64,000 bases of DNA from Impatiens glandulifera (taxonomy: Eukaryota > Streptophyta > Magnoliopsida > Ericales > Balsaminaceae). The notes beneath the pieces were generated by a model. It searched no databases, was not told the origin of the DNA, and saw only the letters and a program-made list of their open reading frames with translations. The position numbers and the translations under genes are program-made. The stretch is taken from assembly GCF_907164915.1 (NCBI RefSeq), contig NC_061869.1, positions 37,138,840 to 37,202,839 of the forward strand. Reading direction: 5' to 3'. Positions 1 to 11,352 of this stretch are shown piece after piece (the stretch's first letter is position 1; every line of letters starts with the position of its first letter).

Positions 1-247
1 AAATATTTTTATCTACAGCTGATTTCTATTTCTCCTCTTGTACAGCTTTCTCAAAATTCAAATATTCTAAGTTAAACAAAATGGACTTTATTTTTAATGT
101 CTATGTATCTCGTAATCAAAGTGAATTCGGGCAGTACTAGTCGGAAACAATATTTGAATTGCAATCAACCCATCCAAAAATAATTACTATATTCTATTAA
201 TCCGGCCAACATATCTTTCTAATTTTGTTATCTATAACAAAAAAAAT

Positions 248-350
<103 letters not shown>

Positions 351-561
351 AATTTACAGAGGTAAGATATTGGTTAAACTAAACAAAAATAAATTAGTAT
401 TACTTAAGGAAGCCGAATTGTCAGTTTAGTTGACAAACCAAAATGTGAACCAAAAACAAAAAGAAATCTTTTAAATGTGAACTTTAATATAAAAAATTTA
501 AATGAAAAGAAAGAAATATTTATTATTTATTATTATAAGTTATAAATACCTTTACAAATAT

Positions 562-567
<6 letters not shown>

Positions 568-598
<31 letters not shown>
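568..598. repeat. (TA)n microsatellite
   Basis: A second pure TA run of about 30 bp, followed directly by a T run. Confidence 0.95.
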
Positions 599-607
<9 letters not shown>

Positions 608-1904
608 TTGTTAATTATGGTAATTGAAAACTCTTAATTTGCACAAAGTCGTTAATTTTTATATATAGTACAACACTTTAGATAAAGTATAGATATAATT
701 ATAGTAAATTATAAATGTTGTTTGGTTGATTTATATTTATATCTATAATATTCTTTAGCTATAATTTACTCCAAAGCCTTTGGAGCGTATAATATTATAA
801 GTACTCATATCTATTATAAGATTGTATAACTTTTATAAAATTTAATATTTTATTTTTATCCTTTAATTTTATTATAATTTTAATTTCTTTGGTATATTTT
901 AAATTATAATAATAATAAATTATAACTTAATATTCATTTATATTTAAGTCTGTTTAATTATTTAATTTAAATAATAATAATAATCATTTAATTACCTATT
1001 TTTATTTAATTTTTTAATTTATATATATATTATCTTTGTAATAAAAAATTTATAGTATTTTAAGTGTAAAATTTTTATTGTGATCATTTTATAAATAATT
1101 AAATATAATAATTATTTTTAAAAACTGATCATTTTAATTAGAAAAATAGTAATCATTTATAAGATAAACTTGTATTTCATTATTAATTAACGATATTTAT
1201 AATTAATTATATAAATTAGTAATATTAATATTAATTAATACATTTTATATATATAATTTATTTTAGAAACTAATTTATAATCCTATTATTCTAATTTAAA
1301 ATATGTTTTTATTAATATTTTATTTATATAAATAATTAATGTTGTTTTAATATACAAAAAATTATAATAATACAAAACATTTAATTAATATATAAATAAT
1401 TTTATTTATATAGTTATATAAGTTAATTTATACATATTTTATATTCTACACCAAACACTAAAAACTTATATAATTTATACCTCATAATACCTCTTTACAA
1501 TTTATCATTCTTATAACTTACTAAGAAAATTTCTGTGCGATTCATACGGATAAAAATAAAAACAAAATAAATTAAAAAATTATAATAATATGTATTCAAT
1601 GTTTAAAAATTTGAATAAATCACGAATAATATATTAAAATAAAAATAGAACACTCTCATTCCACATTTTATTCACTTCGGTAAAACAACTTATTTTCTCA
1701 CATGTTTCATCAAATATTTTTTCCGAATGAATCTCTTATCTCGTGACTTTACACTTTCACTTTGTCAATAAAATATTTGATTCATATTTTTTAATAATTA
1801 GCGTGACCTCACACTTTGGTCAATTAATTATTTGATTCATATTTATTTAACCATTTTTAAATGATACTGGCCTATTATCCCTCGATAAATCACATCTCAA
1901 TCTC

Positions 1905-2000
1905 ACTTGTTAAAAGTTGTGCATGTTTTGTTAGGTTTCAAGTTCGAAACTTACAAATAGCATTTTTAATTTTATTTTTAACCATTTTAAGTGATTAATA
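1905..2000 (+). mobile_element. SINE-like remnant (box B part)
   Basis: A box-B-like motif (TTTCAAGTTCGAAAC) is followed by an AT-rich tail that is nearly the same as the tail after the SINE-like copy at 2395-2510 (CATTTTTAATTTTATTTTT in both). The shared tail suggests two copies of one tRNA-derived SINE family. The 5' part is poorly preserved. Confidence 0.4.
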
Positions 2001-2394
2001 ATTTATTATTATTATTATTAATATATATTATTAAATTAATAGATGATATAATTAATTAATTGAATTTAAAAAAAACATATTTATGATAATAAAAATTAAA
2101 GAGAATAATTATTAAATGATTTTAATAATAATAATTAATTTTTTTATTGAATGAGTCTTAATTAATTTAACTAATAGAGAGAGAAAAGATAAGTAGTGAG
2201 AAGAAAGAGAAAATAATTAATAAAAATAAATATTGAGTCAGCTTGTCTAGTCAGCATTCCACGTCCTTCGCTGCCCCATTCACTGCAAATGTTTTGCTCT
2301 CCCTATCATTACTCATATATAAATTAGTTAGTTAAAAATTTAAATTTTTATTGTTAAAATGTCTCGCGTTCATCGTGTTGAATCTTAAAAAAAA

Positions 2395-2510
2395 GTGTTG
2401 TTAGCCTAGTTGGTTAAAGGGTTGTACTTCTTTTGTTAGGGTGCAAGTTCGAAACATACAAATAACATTTTTAATTTTATTTTTAACCGTTTTAAGTTTA
2501 TGGGTGTGTC
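2395..2510 (+). mobile_element. tRNA-derived SINE-like copy
   Basis: A box-A-like stretch (TTAGCCTAGTTGGTTAA) is followed about 30 bp later by a box-B-like stretch (GTGCAAGTTCGAAAC), the spacing of an internal RNA polymerase III promoter in tRNA-derived SINEs. The 3' tail is shared with the remnant near 1905-2000. There is no clear target-site duplication. An ancient tRNA pseudogene is the alternative. Confidence 0.45.
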
Positions 2511-3156
2511 AACCCACAATCCGACCCAAGTATCTATGTATTCTCACATATATATTCAAATTAAGCACAGCTCTTGACCCGACAATCCGGACACTTTAAA
2601 AATTAAGTATCACTATATAGATACTTAGATAACTAGTACCACATACCAAATATTATCTTAATAAATTAGATAATAAATAACTTTAAATCCCAAAATCATG
2701 TGCTAATTAAATGTGATTTTGGATATTTAAGAAAATTTCATTTGTTATTTGATTTTTTTTAATATTAGTTATATAAATGTAATTAATTAATAACAATTTT
2801 ATTATTATAATATATAAATAATGGCCCATGTTGTCGACCAATAAAAATAAGCTGAATTATTTTATATTTAAATTCATTAGGTTTAAAAAGAGTCGGAAAT
2901 TATAAATTTGTTAATTTGTAACCCAAATATTATTTTCCCAGTCTATCTCTGGATCCTATTTCACATTCCCCAAATGTAACCTTATGCTAATAAGTATGTT
3001 GCAATTGAACTTTTCCAGATAGTTCATTATAATATATTAGGTGGATTCCGTTTGAACCCGAATTTGTACGAGACAGATAAGGTTTGTTTAAGTTTGCTTA
3101 ATTATACAGGGATAGGGTGTGGAAATGAAGTATGGAATTCAGAAAGATCGAGCCGA

Positions 3157-3264
3157 AGGTGGAGTTGGGGAAGTTTCTTAGTATATAAAAGAAATTCTCC
3201 CCTCTTTGGTTTATTGCACCCAATATTTGTATCTCCTCTTCTTATTAATTGATAGCCTTAGTGT
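3157..3264 (+). repeat. copia LTR fragment, inverted copy
   Basis: About 105 bp that is the inverted counterpart of 3306-3410, separated from it by roughly 45 bp. Both match the middle of the 327-bp LTR at 7064-7390. The two fragments form a hairpin at the 3' end of the copia element, so this is a rearrangement of LTR sequence and not a normal LTR end. Confidence 0.8.
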
Positions 3265-3528
3265 TGATAACGGAGTTCAGTGAAGATGTTGCCTACGTCT
3301 CCAAGCACTAAGGCTATCAATTAATAAGAAAAGGAGATACAAATATTGGGTGCAATAAACCAAAGAGGAGAGAGTTTATTTATATACTAAGAAACTTCCC
3401 CAACTCCCATCATCTTCCAATTTGGGATTTATTCTAATTGTGAATATAGTTTCTTTTAAATACGAAAAAATTTCTTTCACTCTCATCATCTTTCGATGTG
3501 AGATTCTAATTTTGTGCCAAAAACAACA
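3265..3528 (-). repeat. 3' LTR, truncated
   Basis: Minus-strand LTR beginning TGTTGTTTTTGGCAC at 3528, directly after the polypurine tract, as expected for a 3' LTR. It matches 7064-7390 but stops short of the LTR end, where it meets an inverted LTR piece at 3157-3264. Confidence 0.85.
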
Positions 3529-3540
3529 AATCTCCACATT
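3529..3540 (-). other. polypurine tract
   Basis: The minus strand reads AATGTGGAGATT immediately before the LTR start TGTTG. A purine-rich tract ending in GGAGATT next to the 3' LTR is the usual plus-strand primer site of many plant copia elements. Confidence 0.75.
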
Positions 3541-3628
3541 GACACAATATCCAAATACAATCTTTATTATTAAAAAATAATTCTTAAGTGCTTCCAATTC
3601 GCGCTCTTCAGCGCCGCCTCAAACGCGG

Positions 3629-3990
3629 AAGATGTTTACCAAATCTAAACAATTAGATGTGGTTTTTCCCATGTCTTTCTTCTTGAACTCTTTACCCAAT
3701 TGAGCCTTCAATTTTTCAATTTCATATTGCCTCTTTGATGCTATCAACATATCATCAACGTACAAGAGTAGATAGATATAAGACTAATCTTGCAGTTTGC
3801 GCAAATACACACATGAACTAAATCTGCTTCTTGTGTACTTGTGCTTCATCATAAAATTGTCAAGTCGCTTGTACCATTGTCTCGACGATTGCTTGAACCT
3901 GTACAATGATTTGTTCAACTTGCAAATCAATTTTTTTTTCCAGCAACTTTGAACCTATATGATTCATAAATGTAGATTTCCCTATTCAAA
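3629..3990 (-). pseudogene. copia reverse transcriptase, second half
   Basis: The minus-strand reading contains the polymerase motif YLLLYVDDMLIASKRQYEIE, followed by KLKAQLGKEFKKKDMGK, typical of copia RT palm and thumb. The two aspartates of YVDD are intact. Further upstream, toward 3960, several frames are needed to follow the protein. It continues the RT fragment at 4302-4690; the two are separated by the inserted LTR at 3992-4301. The RNase H domain that should follow is missing before the polypurine tract. Confidence 0.8.
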
Positions 3991-3991
3991 T

Positions 3992-4301
3992 TGTTGTTTT
4001 TGGCACAATTAGAATCCCATATCGGAAGATGATGAGTGTAAAAGAAGTTTCTTAGTATATAAAAGAAACTATATTCACAATTAGAATAAATCCCACATCG
4101 GAAGATGATTGGAGTTGGGGAAATTTCTTAGTGTATAAAAGAAACTCTCCCCTCTTTGGTGAATTGCACCCAATATTTGTATCTCTTCTTCCTTATTAAT
4201 TGATAGCCTTAGTGCTCGGAGATGTAGACAACATTTTGATCGAACTTCTTTATCAAATTTTGTTAGTGTGTTCTTTCGGTTGTTTTCTTCTTTTGTGTTG
4301 A
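3992..4301 (+). repeat. nested copia LTR, opposite orientation
   Basis: Begins TGTTGTTTTTGGCAC and follows the 7064-7390 LTR almost to its end, but on the plus strand. It sits inside the minus-strand RT, splitting it just after a residue run equivalent to LELAQ. This is a solo LTR of the same family or a product of local inversion. The last few bases (TTTTTCTCA) are not present. Confidence 0.8.
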
Positions 4302-5397
4302 ACTGTGGTCTTCACATATGGTTGAGCTAGCTCCAAATTCATCTGTGTTACCAAGGCCGATAAAATTCTAATGAAAGAGTGTTTAACAACAAGAGAAAGT
4401 ACCTCATTATAATCAACTCCTTTCTTTTGAGCGTAGTCTTTAGCTACCAATTTTTCGTTATAGCGAACATCAAATTTTTTGGGAAATCCTTCTTTCTTAG
4501 CAAAGATCCATTTACAACCAATAGCCTTCTTCCCTTTTCGTAGATGCGTCAACTTCCATGTCTCATTCTTCTGAAAAGATTGCATCTCATCTTCCATAAC
4601 ACCTCTCATTTTTCCATTTTCAGTACTTCGACTGACATCTGAAAAAGTGAATGGAACATCATCTACGTCTAGAAGTGCATAGGCCGCCATGTCAACAAAC
4701 CGACCTGATATTTGAATAACTCATCTTGGTATGTTCACAGCAATTGATTCACGTTGTTCTGAAGGATCTTGGGTCAGAACTTCTTCCTCATTTAACTCTT
4801 CGTCTATTGTCGGACAGTCACTTATAGTTGGGCTTATCTTTATCTTCTCAAACTCTCCCTTTTGCGGAGTATAATCAATCTTGTCTGGTGTAACTTATTC
4901 AACATTGAATAATCGTCAAAAGTAACATCTCTACTGATAATATTTTTCTTTGCATCCAAACACTAGAGGCGATACCCTTTAACTCTATTAGTAAATCCAT
5001 AAAAGAGTCTTCTTTCCTCGTGCATCCAAATTTGATTCAATTCCATGATAATATATTATAGGACCAAAATATGCAAAGAATCATAATCAGTTACATGTTT
5101 TCCAGACCATACCTCTAATGGAGTTTTGCCACCAAGTGTAGATGATGGTAGGCGATTCACTAAATGTTGAGCATATGACACGGCTTCTGCCCAAAATTTC
5201 CTTTCTAACCCAGCATTAGAAAACATACATTAAACTTTCTCCACCAATGTCATGTTCATACGTTACGATACTCCATTATGTTGTGGTGTTTTACTGACTG
5301 TGAAGTGTCGAACTATGCCACACTCTTGGCATAACTTCTGGAATGGATCATTCTTGTATTCTCCATCGTTAACAGTTCGGAGAACTTTGATCTTTCA
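4302..5397 (-). pseudogene. copia integrase C-terminus, linker and first half of RT
   Basis: The longest open part is 4253-4690, whose last residues are read from LTR sequence. It holds the RT start: WKLTHLRKGKKAIGCKWIF, then KLVAKDYAQKKGVDYNE, matching the copia pattern (KWVFK, then RLVAKGYxQ). Upstream of it, around 4900-5060, several frames give the integrase tail (GYRL, then ISRDVTFDD). The frame is broken repeatedly. Confidence 0.8.
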
Positions 5398-5643
5398 TCA
5401 TGTCTCATCTTTAACTTGAGTTTTCCATTTAATAAAAATCCCAAACACTTCACTTTTATTCTTCATAGTAAACACCCATACTCTTTTGGAAAAATCATCA
5501 ATAAAAGTAACAAAATAATGTCTACCTCCAAGAGATGGGGTCTTAGCAGGTCCCCAGACATCTGAGTGCACATAGTCCAAAATACCCTTGGTGTTATGGA
5601 TAACAGTGTCAAAATTTACTCGCATTTGTTTCCCAGAATACAA
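5398..5643 (-). pseudogene. copia integrase catalytic core
   Basis: An 81-residue open segment has the integrase core signature YVHSDVWGPAKTP followed by FVTFIDDFSKRVWVF. The aspartates in HSDVWGP and FIDDFS correspond to the first two members of the D,D(35)E triad. The downstream part with the glutamate continues in other frames toward 5100-5390, where the reading is interrupted by stops. Confidence 0.88.
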
Positions 5644-5923
5644 TGTTTATAAAAATCTAATTTACAAACTTTTATACCTTTCAACAATCCTTGCTTGACA
5701 AGAGTTTGCATATATTTCTCACCAGCATGCCCTAATCGCATATGCCATATATTTGTTGTCTCTAATTTCTTACTGCTCCCGGACGTTGATACACCTGTTA
5801 TCCCATTAACTATACTACCTTAATAGTAATACAAATTATTATTTTTCCTAATAGCTTTCAACATCATTAGCACTTCAGAGATTACCTTAAAATTCCATTT
5901 TTCAATTTCACATGTAGGCTTTT

Positions 5924-6332
5924 TTACTCCAAGGCCCCCAAAGAAATGAGATTCTTTTTCATATTCGATATGTACCGAACATCTCTGACAATTCTGGTGG
6001 ATCCGTCATCATTTCTCAGCTTGATTGAATATATCCCTTTTATTTTACATGTACTAGCATCTCCCATGTAAGCAACTCCACCATCTAGTTTCTTAAAGTC
6101 AAAGAACCACTTTCGAACTGGTATCATATGATAAGTGCAGGTTGAGTCCAATATCCACACATCAGAATGTGATGTTGTGTGTGACATCGATAAAGAATAT
6201 TTTGAATCTGCATCAACTTTGTTTTTTACAACATTTGCATCTTCAAAATCTTTCTCTTTCTTCTTCAACTTTGGGCAGTTAGTCTTCCAATGTCCTTTCT
6301 CACGACAGAAAGCACATTCATCTTTTGAAACT
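5924..6332 (-). pseudogene. copia CCHC knuckle and protease
   Basis: An intact zinc knuckle, CAFCREKGHWKTNC (CX2CX4HX4C), lies at about 6270-6320. It is followed by an open segment (6268-5924) carrying the aspartic protease site as DVWILDSTCTYHM. In copia proteases the active triplet is D-S/T-G; here the glycine position reads threonine, which should abolish activity. The segment ends with KKNLISLGALE, the usual junction to the pre-integrase region. Confidence 0.88.
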
Positions 6333-6373
6333 CTACTTTCATATCTTCCTCCTTTTCCATTTTATTTGTTTTG

Positions 6374-7028
6374 CTAACGGACCCTGACCATTAATGCTTC
6401 ATCTGCTATACCTATTTTGCTTTTCTTTTTGTCATGCTTTCTCAATTCATGACTATATAAAGCAGAACTTACAGCATCAAAAGAAACATTTCCCTTCACA
6501 TGAAGTAACGTTGTTTCTAAGTGTTCAAATTCATTAGGAAGAGATGATAGCAACATCAACGCAAGATCTTCATCCTCAAACTTAACATCAAAGTTTAACA
6601 TATCATCTACTAACTGATTAAACTTAGTAATATGTTCATTCATAGTAGTATCTGATTGGTAATCAAACCGGAACAAACGCTTCTTCATAAGGAGCTTATT
6701 CTGACCACTCTTCTTCAGAAATTTGTCCTCCAATGCTTGCCATAGTTTCTGTGCAGAAGTTTCATTCTTCACGGCATACTTCTGCTCTTTAGACAGGCAT
6801 GATCGAATTGTTCTGCATGCCAACCGATTCATTATACTCCACTCTTTTTCTTCTATACTACCTGGCTTTCCGACCTCAATAGAAACATCTACAATCTAGA
6901 ACCTCATCTTGCCACATGCCGAAATTCTTTGTTCCATCAAAGATTTCCACCACAAACTTCAAATTTGACATCAGTGTCCTCGTCTAGGATGAAAAAGGAG
7001 TTGATGCCCCTTTTGAAGACTCTACCAT
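6374..7028 (-). pseudogene. copia gag (UBN2-type capsid)
   Basis: The 152-residue open part (6374-6832) is a plant copia Gag: LWQALEDKFLKKSGQNKL, then RFDYQSDTTMNEHITKFNQL and LALMLLSSLPNEFEHLETTL, all hallmarks of the UBN2/Gag-polypeptide family. The likely original start codon is at 7028-7026, 18 bp from the primer binding site. At least two stops interrupt the first 65 codons. Confidence 0.88.
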
Positions 7029-7046
7029 GCCAAGGACGAACCTTCG

Positions 7047-7058
7047 GCTCTGATATCA
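7047..7058 (-). other. primer binding site (initiator Met-tRNA)
   Basis: The minus strand reads TGATATCAGAGC, one mismatch from TGGTATCAGAGC, the complement of the plant initiator Met-tRNA 3' end used by most plant copia elements. It lies 5 bp inside the 5' LTR. Confidence 0.85.
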
Positions 7059-7063
7059 CTTAT

Positions 7064-7390
7064 TGAGAAAAACTTTGACAGAAACACAAAAGAAGAAAAC
7101 AAACGAAAGAACACACTAACAGAATTTGATAACAGAGTTTGGCCAAAATGTTATGTACGTCTCCGAGCACTAAGGTTATAAATTAATAAGAAGAAGAGAT
7201 ACAAATATTGGGTGCAATAAACCAAAGAGGGGAAGTTTCTTTTATACACTAAGAAACTTCCCCAACTCCCATCATCTTCCGATGCGGGATTTATTCTAAT
7301 TGTGAATATAGTTTCTTTTATATACTAAGAAACTTCTTTCACTTCCATCATCTTTCGATGTGAGATTCTAATTTTGTGCCAAAAACAACA
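7064..7390 (-). repeat. 5' LTR of the copia element
   Basis: A 327-bp LTR with TG...CA ends on the minus strand (TGTTGTTTTTGGCAC at 7390, TTTTTCTCA at 7064). It contains a tandemly repeated promoter-like block (CTTAGTATATAAAAGAAAC appears twice, as TATATAAA and TGTATAAA). The matching LTR pieces are at 3157-3264, 3265-3528 and 3992-4301. Confidence 0.88.
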
Positions 7391-8520
7391 ATTACAACAT
7401 AAGGAAATCGATTATGGCGTTCTTCGTGATCTTGTTGAGAGTCAGACTAGTTTGATAATAATATCAAGTTTTAATGTGAATGTTATCCTTTATCGACGGG
7501 AAACTTGTCAATAACGATGAGAAAATACTGTCATACAAAGTATTTTAGGCTACACGGGCTACAACCCAGGTAGATTTGTACAAGGATCCTCTCCTGGTCT
7601 AACTAATGTTTATATTATATCCACATTGCGAGATAAGGTCCTTCCTTGTTCCAGATTCATTAATGCCTCCGGGTCTAGAGCAATACATCATATTTACGTA
7701 TCCATAATAGTTAATATGGAATTATTTGACTTGATATTCATGACTTGGTCTCTTTAATTTGGCATGATGAAAATATGGATTGATAGGTTGTGTGTACTCC
7801 ATTTGACTATCATTTTCCATAATAAAAACATTATATTTAAGTTATGTATTTGATTCTCTTACAAAAAAATATATACTTATTTGTTAAAGAGTATCACTAA
7901 ATATAACGAGATTAAACAAACATTTGGAGAACAGCAGACAACAATGAAGAAACATAATATGAAATATAATTAAAGGATTTATGCATAATATATTGATAAT
8001 TAAGTTGTTGTAGCATAGCATTACTAATTATCAATCATGATGATTATGTATTTTAGTTGTATGAATGTAAAGAAAGACATTTGTATTATTGATAGAAGTT
8101 GCAACAGTTCCGAATAATGAATTTCCCCATTTTGTCGCGCTTCGTCAACAACCGGTTTCTCTTCTTGCCAATCTGCATGCATGAATGCCGAGAAACAAGA
8201 GCAAAATACAGAAACTTATGATAATTTCATACACACAAAAAAAAAATGTGTTGTAAATTAAGCAACCCGGAGTGGAGGAACAGAGTAAGATAAGCAGCCA
8301 GTCAGCCATATACTTTTATCATTATAATTAATTGTTTCTTTGTTTTATTGACTTACCCATGCACCAATATTCTCATTCTTCATCATCATCCATTTTCTTC
8401 TCTACTCGGTTGTTCTGTGTTTACAAATTAATAATACTGTAGTCAGTTTAATTATAAAATATTGATAAATAAATGAGAGATTACCTTAATATAAATCAAT
8501 GCAGTGTTAACGTCACCTTT
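7391..8520. other. intergenic DNA, nothing recognised
   Basis: I see no protein homology, RNA gene or terminal repeats here. It lies between the copia 5' LTR and the NLR remnant and is AT-rich with short homopolymer runs. Confidence 0.6.
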
Positions 8521-9010
8521 TCATGTATTCTTTACATTTACTTTGTGTCCTTCATATTCGAGAATTTCCAGCATTGGAGAATCCAAATATCCGGGAGAGA
8601 GTGCCTCTAGCTTGGGGCATTGTGACACTCATAGATCCTCTACTGATGGCAAGGACCAAGTATAAGCAACATCACTGAAGCACCTCAAGCCTGATAGATT
8701 CCAGAGGAGCATAGTTTTAAGGAGTGGAAAGAAATGACTATTTCTAAGAGAATTATTTCCTCCAGCTTTATCATCATCATCCTCTATTATTAATTCCTCC
8801 TCAATATTCTTCATCACCACTTCCCATCATTCCACAATTAGAGATTTTTATAATCAGAAGATGCTTGACAGCGACTCTAACTATATTCTCTGAAAACAAA
8901 TATCTCAATTTCCCACATCCTTCAATAAACAGGTGTGTCAAAGTTTTGAAATAAAAGCACTCCTAGTCCTCCTGGATGGTTGATTTCATAGATATGTATT
9001 AAATTTCTTA
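8521..9010 (-). pseudogene. NLR resistance gene, C-terminal LRR remnant
   Basis: The minus strand reads a string of plant NLR leucine-rich-repeat phrases: LTHLFIEGCGKLRYLFSE, then VKHLLIIKISNCGMM, an acidic loop (EEELIIEDDDDKAGG), FFPLLKTMLLWNLSGLRCF, SLPSVEDL, VSQCPKLEALSPGYLD, and a terminal stop at 8521-8523. This order is typical of the last repeats of CC-type NLRs, which recognise pathogen effectors in the cytosol. A premature TGA lies at 8629-8631 directly after SVEDL, and there is no NB-ARC region in the window, so this is a truncated and broken copy. Confidence 0.8.
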
Positions 9011-10299
9011 AACTATCCAACATCAATTCATTTAATACAGGAAATATGTTATCACGAGGATGATGATATCCTTCTTCCTGTCTCCCTTCATCCTACTATA
9101 TAGTTCGTATATAAGATTAAATACATTCATTTACATTTACGTACTAATTTAATCAGGGAAATCTCCATATTACAATTATTTCTTACTTTAATTTACCTTA
9201 CCCTCACCCCTCCCATCTTCCATTCATTTTTTTTTTTATCTAATTACACACTCTACTTGTTTTTCTTATGTATCAGATCAGATCCTCTCTTTGTATAATA
9301 CACATATATAATCCTATCAATTATATTATTAGTTATTTATCCATTACTTTTTATTATTACAGTTATTCCCAATTTAAATTATACTACCCTTCAATTAACT
9401 AATTAAGAACAAATTTTTTTACCTCATCATAATAAAATAGTGTCCTTTGTTGCGGTTTTTCCTCTTCATCATCCAAATTGTTGTTGTCCATGACAAAACT
9501 CGTGAATTTGTCTAACAAACGAAGATCCAATCTCTATAAAACAGAAAATTCAATTGATTTTTTCCGATGCTCTTCGACACCCATCGATATTCCTATTAAT
9601 CCCTTCAACATTTTGCAACTTCTAACTGATAAAACTTCAAGACGAGAAATACTCATCAAGAAACTCCCCGAGAAGACATATATCAAGCTGTCAAAACCAA
9701 GGCTGTCAAAATCGAGAATTTACATAAAATCGTTAGACCATTGTAAACTCGGAAAGTAAACTCGAATGGTAAACTCGTAAGAGTTTACTTAAAAATAATA
9801 TTTAACTATTAAATAATAAATAGCTCCAATTATTTTAAATTTAATAAATAAAAATTATTCAAAAATATTTAATAAATTTTTCATTACCAACTTTTAATCA
9901 ATAAAATGCATCAAAATTTTAATAAACTTATATTATTTTATAAGTTAAACTAACTTTTTAAAATATAAATTAACAATATTCTAATAAATTAGATATATCA
10001 AATATATTTTCTTTTATTTAATATTTAAGTAATATATATAAAAGAAATAAAGAATTTTATTTAAATTAGTAAGGATTTAAACTAAAAAAAAGAAAAAGTA
10101 TAAGTTATAAAATCAAAATTATTTATATATTTTTAATTTAAAAAATATTTTCAACATTTTTTAATATAAAAAACATAATATCTATAATATATTATTATGT
10201 ATATATAATATAAAATTATTCAATAACTATTAAATAAATATCTTTATTATATTATATTTTAACATAATACAGTATATCCCACTTAGACCTACTTTAGAA
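9011..10299. other. intergenic DNA
   Basis: AT-rich, with no convincing gene. A 93-codon ORF at 9478-9759 has no recognisable family. Short inverted pieces around 9690-9780 (AACTCGTAAGAGTTTAC) look like the end of a small DNA transposon, but no partner end was found. Confidence 0.5.
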
Positions 10300-10965
10300 C
10301 GGAAAATTTGATAATATAACCCTCAAAAGAAGCTAATTCTAATTCTGATATTTAACCTCCATAAAAAACATTTTGATTTTTAACCTTTTTTTAATTTTTT
10401 TCCAATTTTACCCTTAATAACATTTTTACTTTTTTTTTCTTCTTTTTTTTCTTTTTTTTCTTCCTTTTCTTTTCTTTTCTTTTCTTTTCTTTTCTTCTTC
10501 CCCTTTCCCTTTCCCCCCGACCGTTACACTTCCCCTTCTTCTTCCCCCGCTTTCTCCCCATCCGGTTTCTCCCCCGCCCAGCCCTAGACGCCAACCACCA
10601 TCCCCGACGTTCGCCAAGAAGCCCAACCCTTCCAGCCAGCCTCTTCGACGATCGCCAAGCCGAACTTCCAGCCAGCAACTTCGACGATCGCCAAACCTCG
10701 GACGATTCTAGCCTGACGATCTGAGGTTAGTTTAGGTAATCTATATGGATTGTAAGGAATGATGAGAATGATATAGGTTTTAGTTTAGGTTTATTGTTTT
10801 AAATTATGAGAATGATATAGTTTGAAATGCTGAGAATGTTTGTGAATATTTGGTATATGTTTTGCTTATTATGAATGCTGAGAATGGTATATTTGCTTTG
10901 CATGTTGAGTATGAAATGTTTTAGGGTTTTAGGGTTTTAGTTTAAGTTTAAGGCTTGGTCGTGTG

Positions 10966-11352
10966 GCATGGGGGTTGGGCGTGGGGCGTAGGGATTGGGC
11001 GTGGGGCTTGGGCGTTGGGAGTGGGAGTTAGGCGTGGGGCGTGGGGGTTGGGCGTGGGGCGTGGGGGTTGGGTGTGGAGGTCGGCCGTGGGGCGTGGGGG
11101 TTGGGCGTGGGGCGTGGGGCGTGGGGCTTGGGCGTGGGGCGTAGGGCTTGGGCGTGGGGCGTAGGGCTTGGGCGTGGAGCGTAGGGCTTGGGCGTGGGGC
11201 GTAGGGCTTGGGTGTGGGGCGTGGGGGTTGGGCGTGGAGCGTGGGGGTTGGGCGTGGAGCGTGGGGTCTGGGCGTGGTGGTTGGGCGTTGGGAGTGGGGG
11301 TTGGGCGTGGGGGTTGGGCGTGGGGCGTGGGGCTTGGGCGTGGGGCATGTGG
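10966..11352 (+). repeat. G-rich minisatellite array (GGGCGTGGGG-type)
   Basis: About 390 bp of degenerate repeats of GGGCGTGGGGCTT and GGGCGTGGGGGTT. It lies in what appears to be the 5' leader intron (donor near 10726 in CTGAG/GTTAGT, acceptor CAG at 11439-11441). It is the reverse complement of the C-rich arrays at 13156, 14935 and 16002. Many GGG/GGGG runs make it a strong G-quadruplex candidate. ORFs through it are repeat artefacts. Confidence 0.93.

Larger units (their letters stand above)
3265..7390 (-). mobile_element. Ty1/copia retrotransposon, degenerate
   Basis: In minus-strand order: 5' LTR (7064-7390), primer binding site (7047-7058), gag (to 6374), CCHC knuckle and protease (6332-5924), integrase (5643-5398 core), reverse transcriptase (4690-4302, continuing at 3990-3629), polypurine tract (3529-3540) and a shortened 3' LTR (3265-3528). 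This is the copia order (IN before RT). Every domain carries stops or frameshifts, and an opposite-orientation LTR interrupts the RT, so the element cannot act by itself. Confidence 0.92.

Noticed and set aside
715..1465. Possible MITE bounded by TTGTTTGGTT and CACCAAACACT
   Set aside because: The inverted match is short and there is no visible target-site duplication; the interior is plain AT-rich DNA.
9478..9759. 93-codon ORF
   Set aside because: No family recognised, AT-rich context, no splice or promoter context; kept only as a note in the intergenic entry.
10918..10945. TTTTAGGG repeated about twice
   Set aside because: Too short and in a MULE leader; chance or low complexity.
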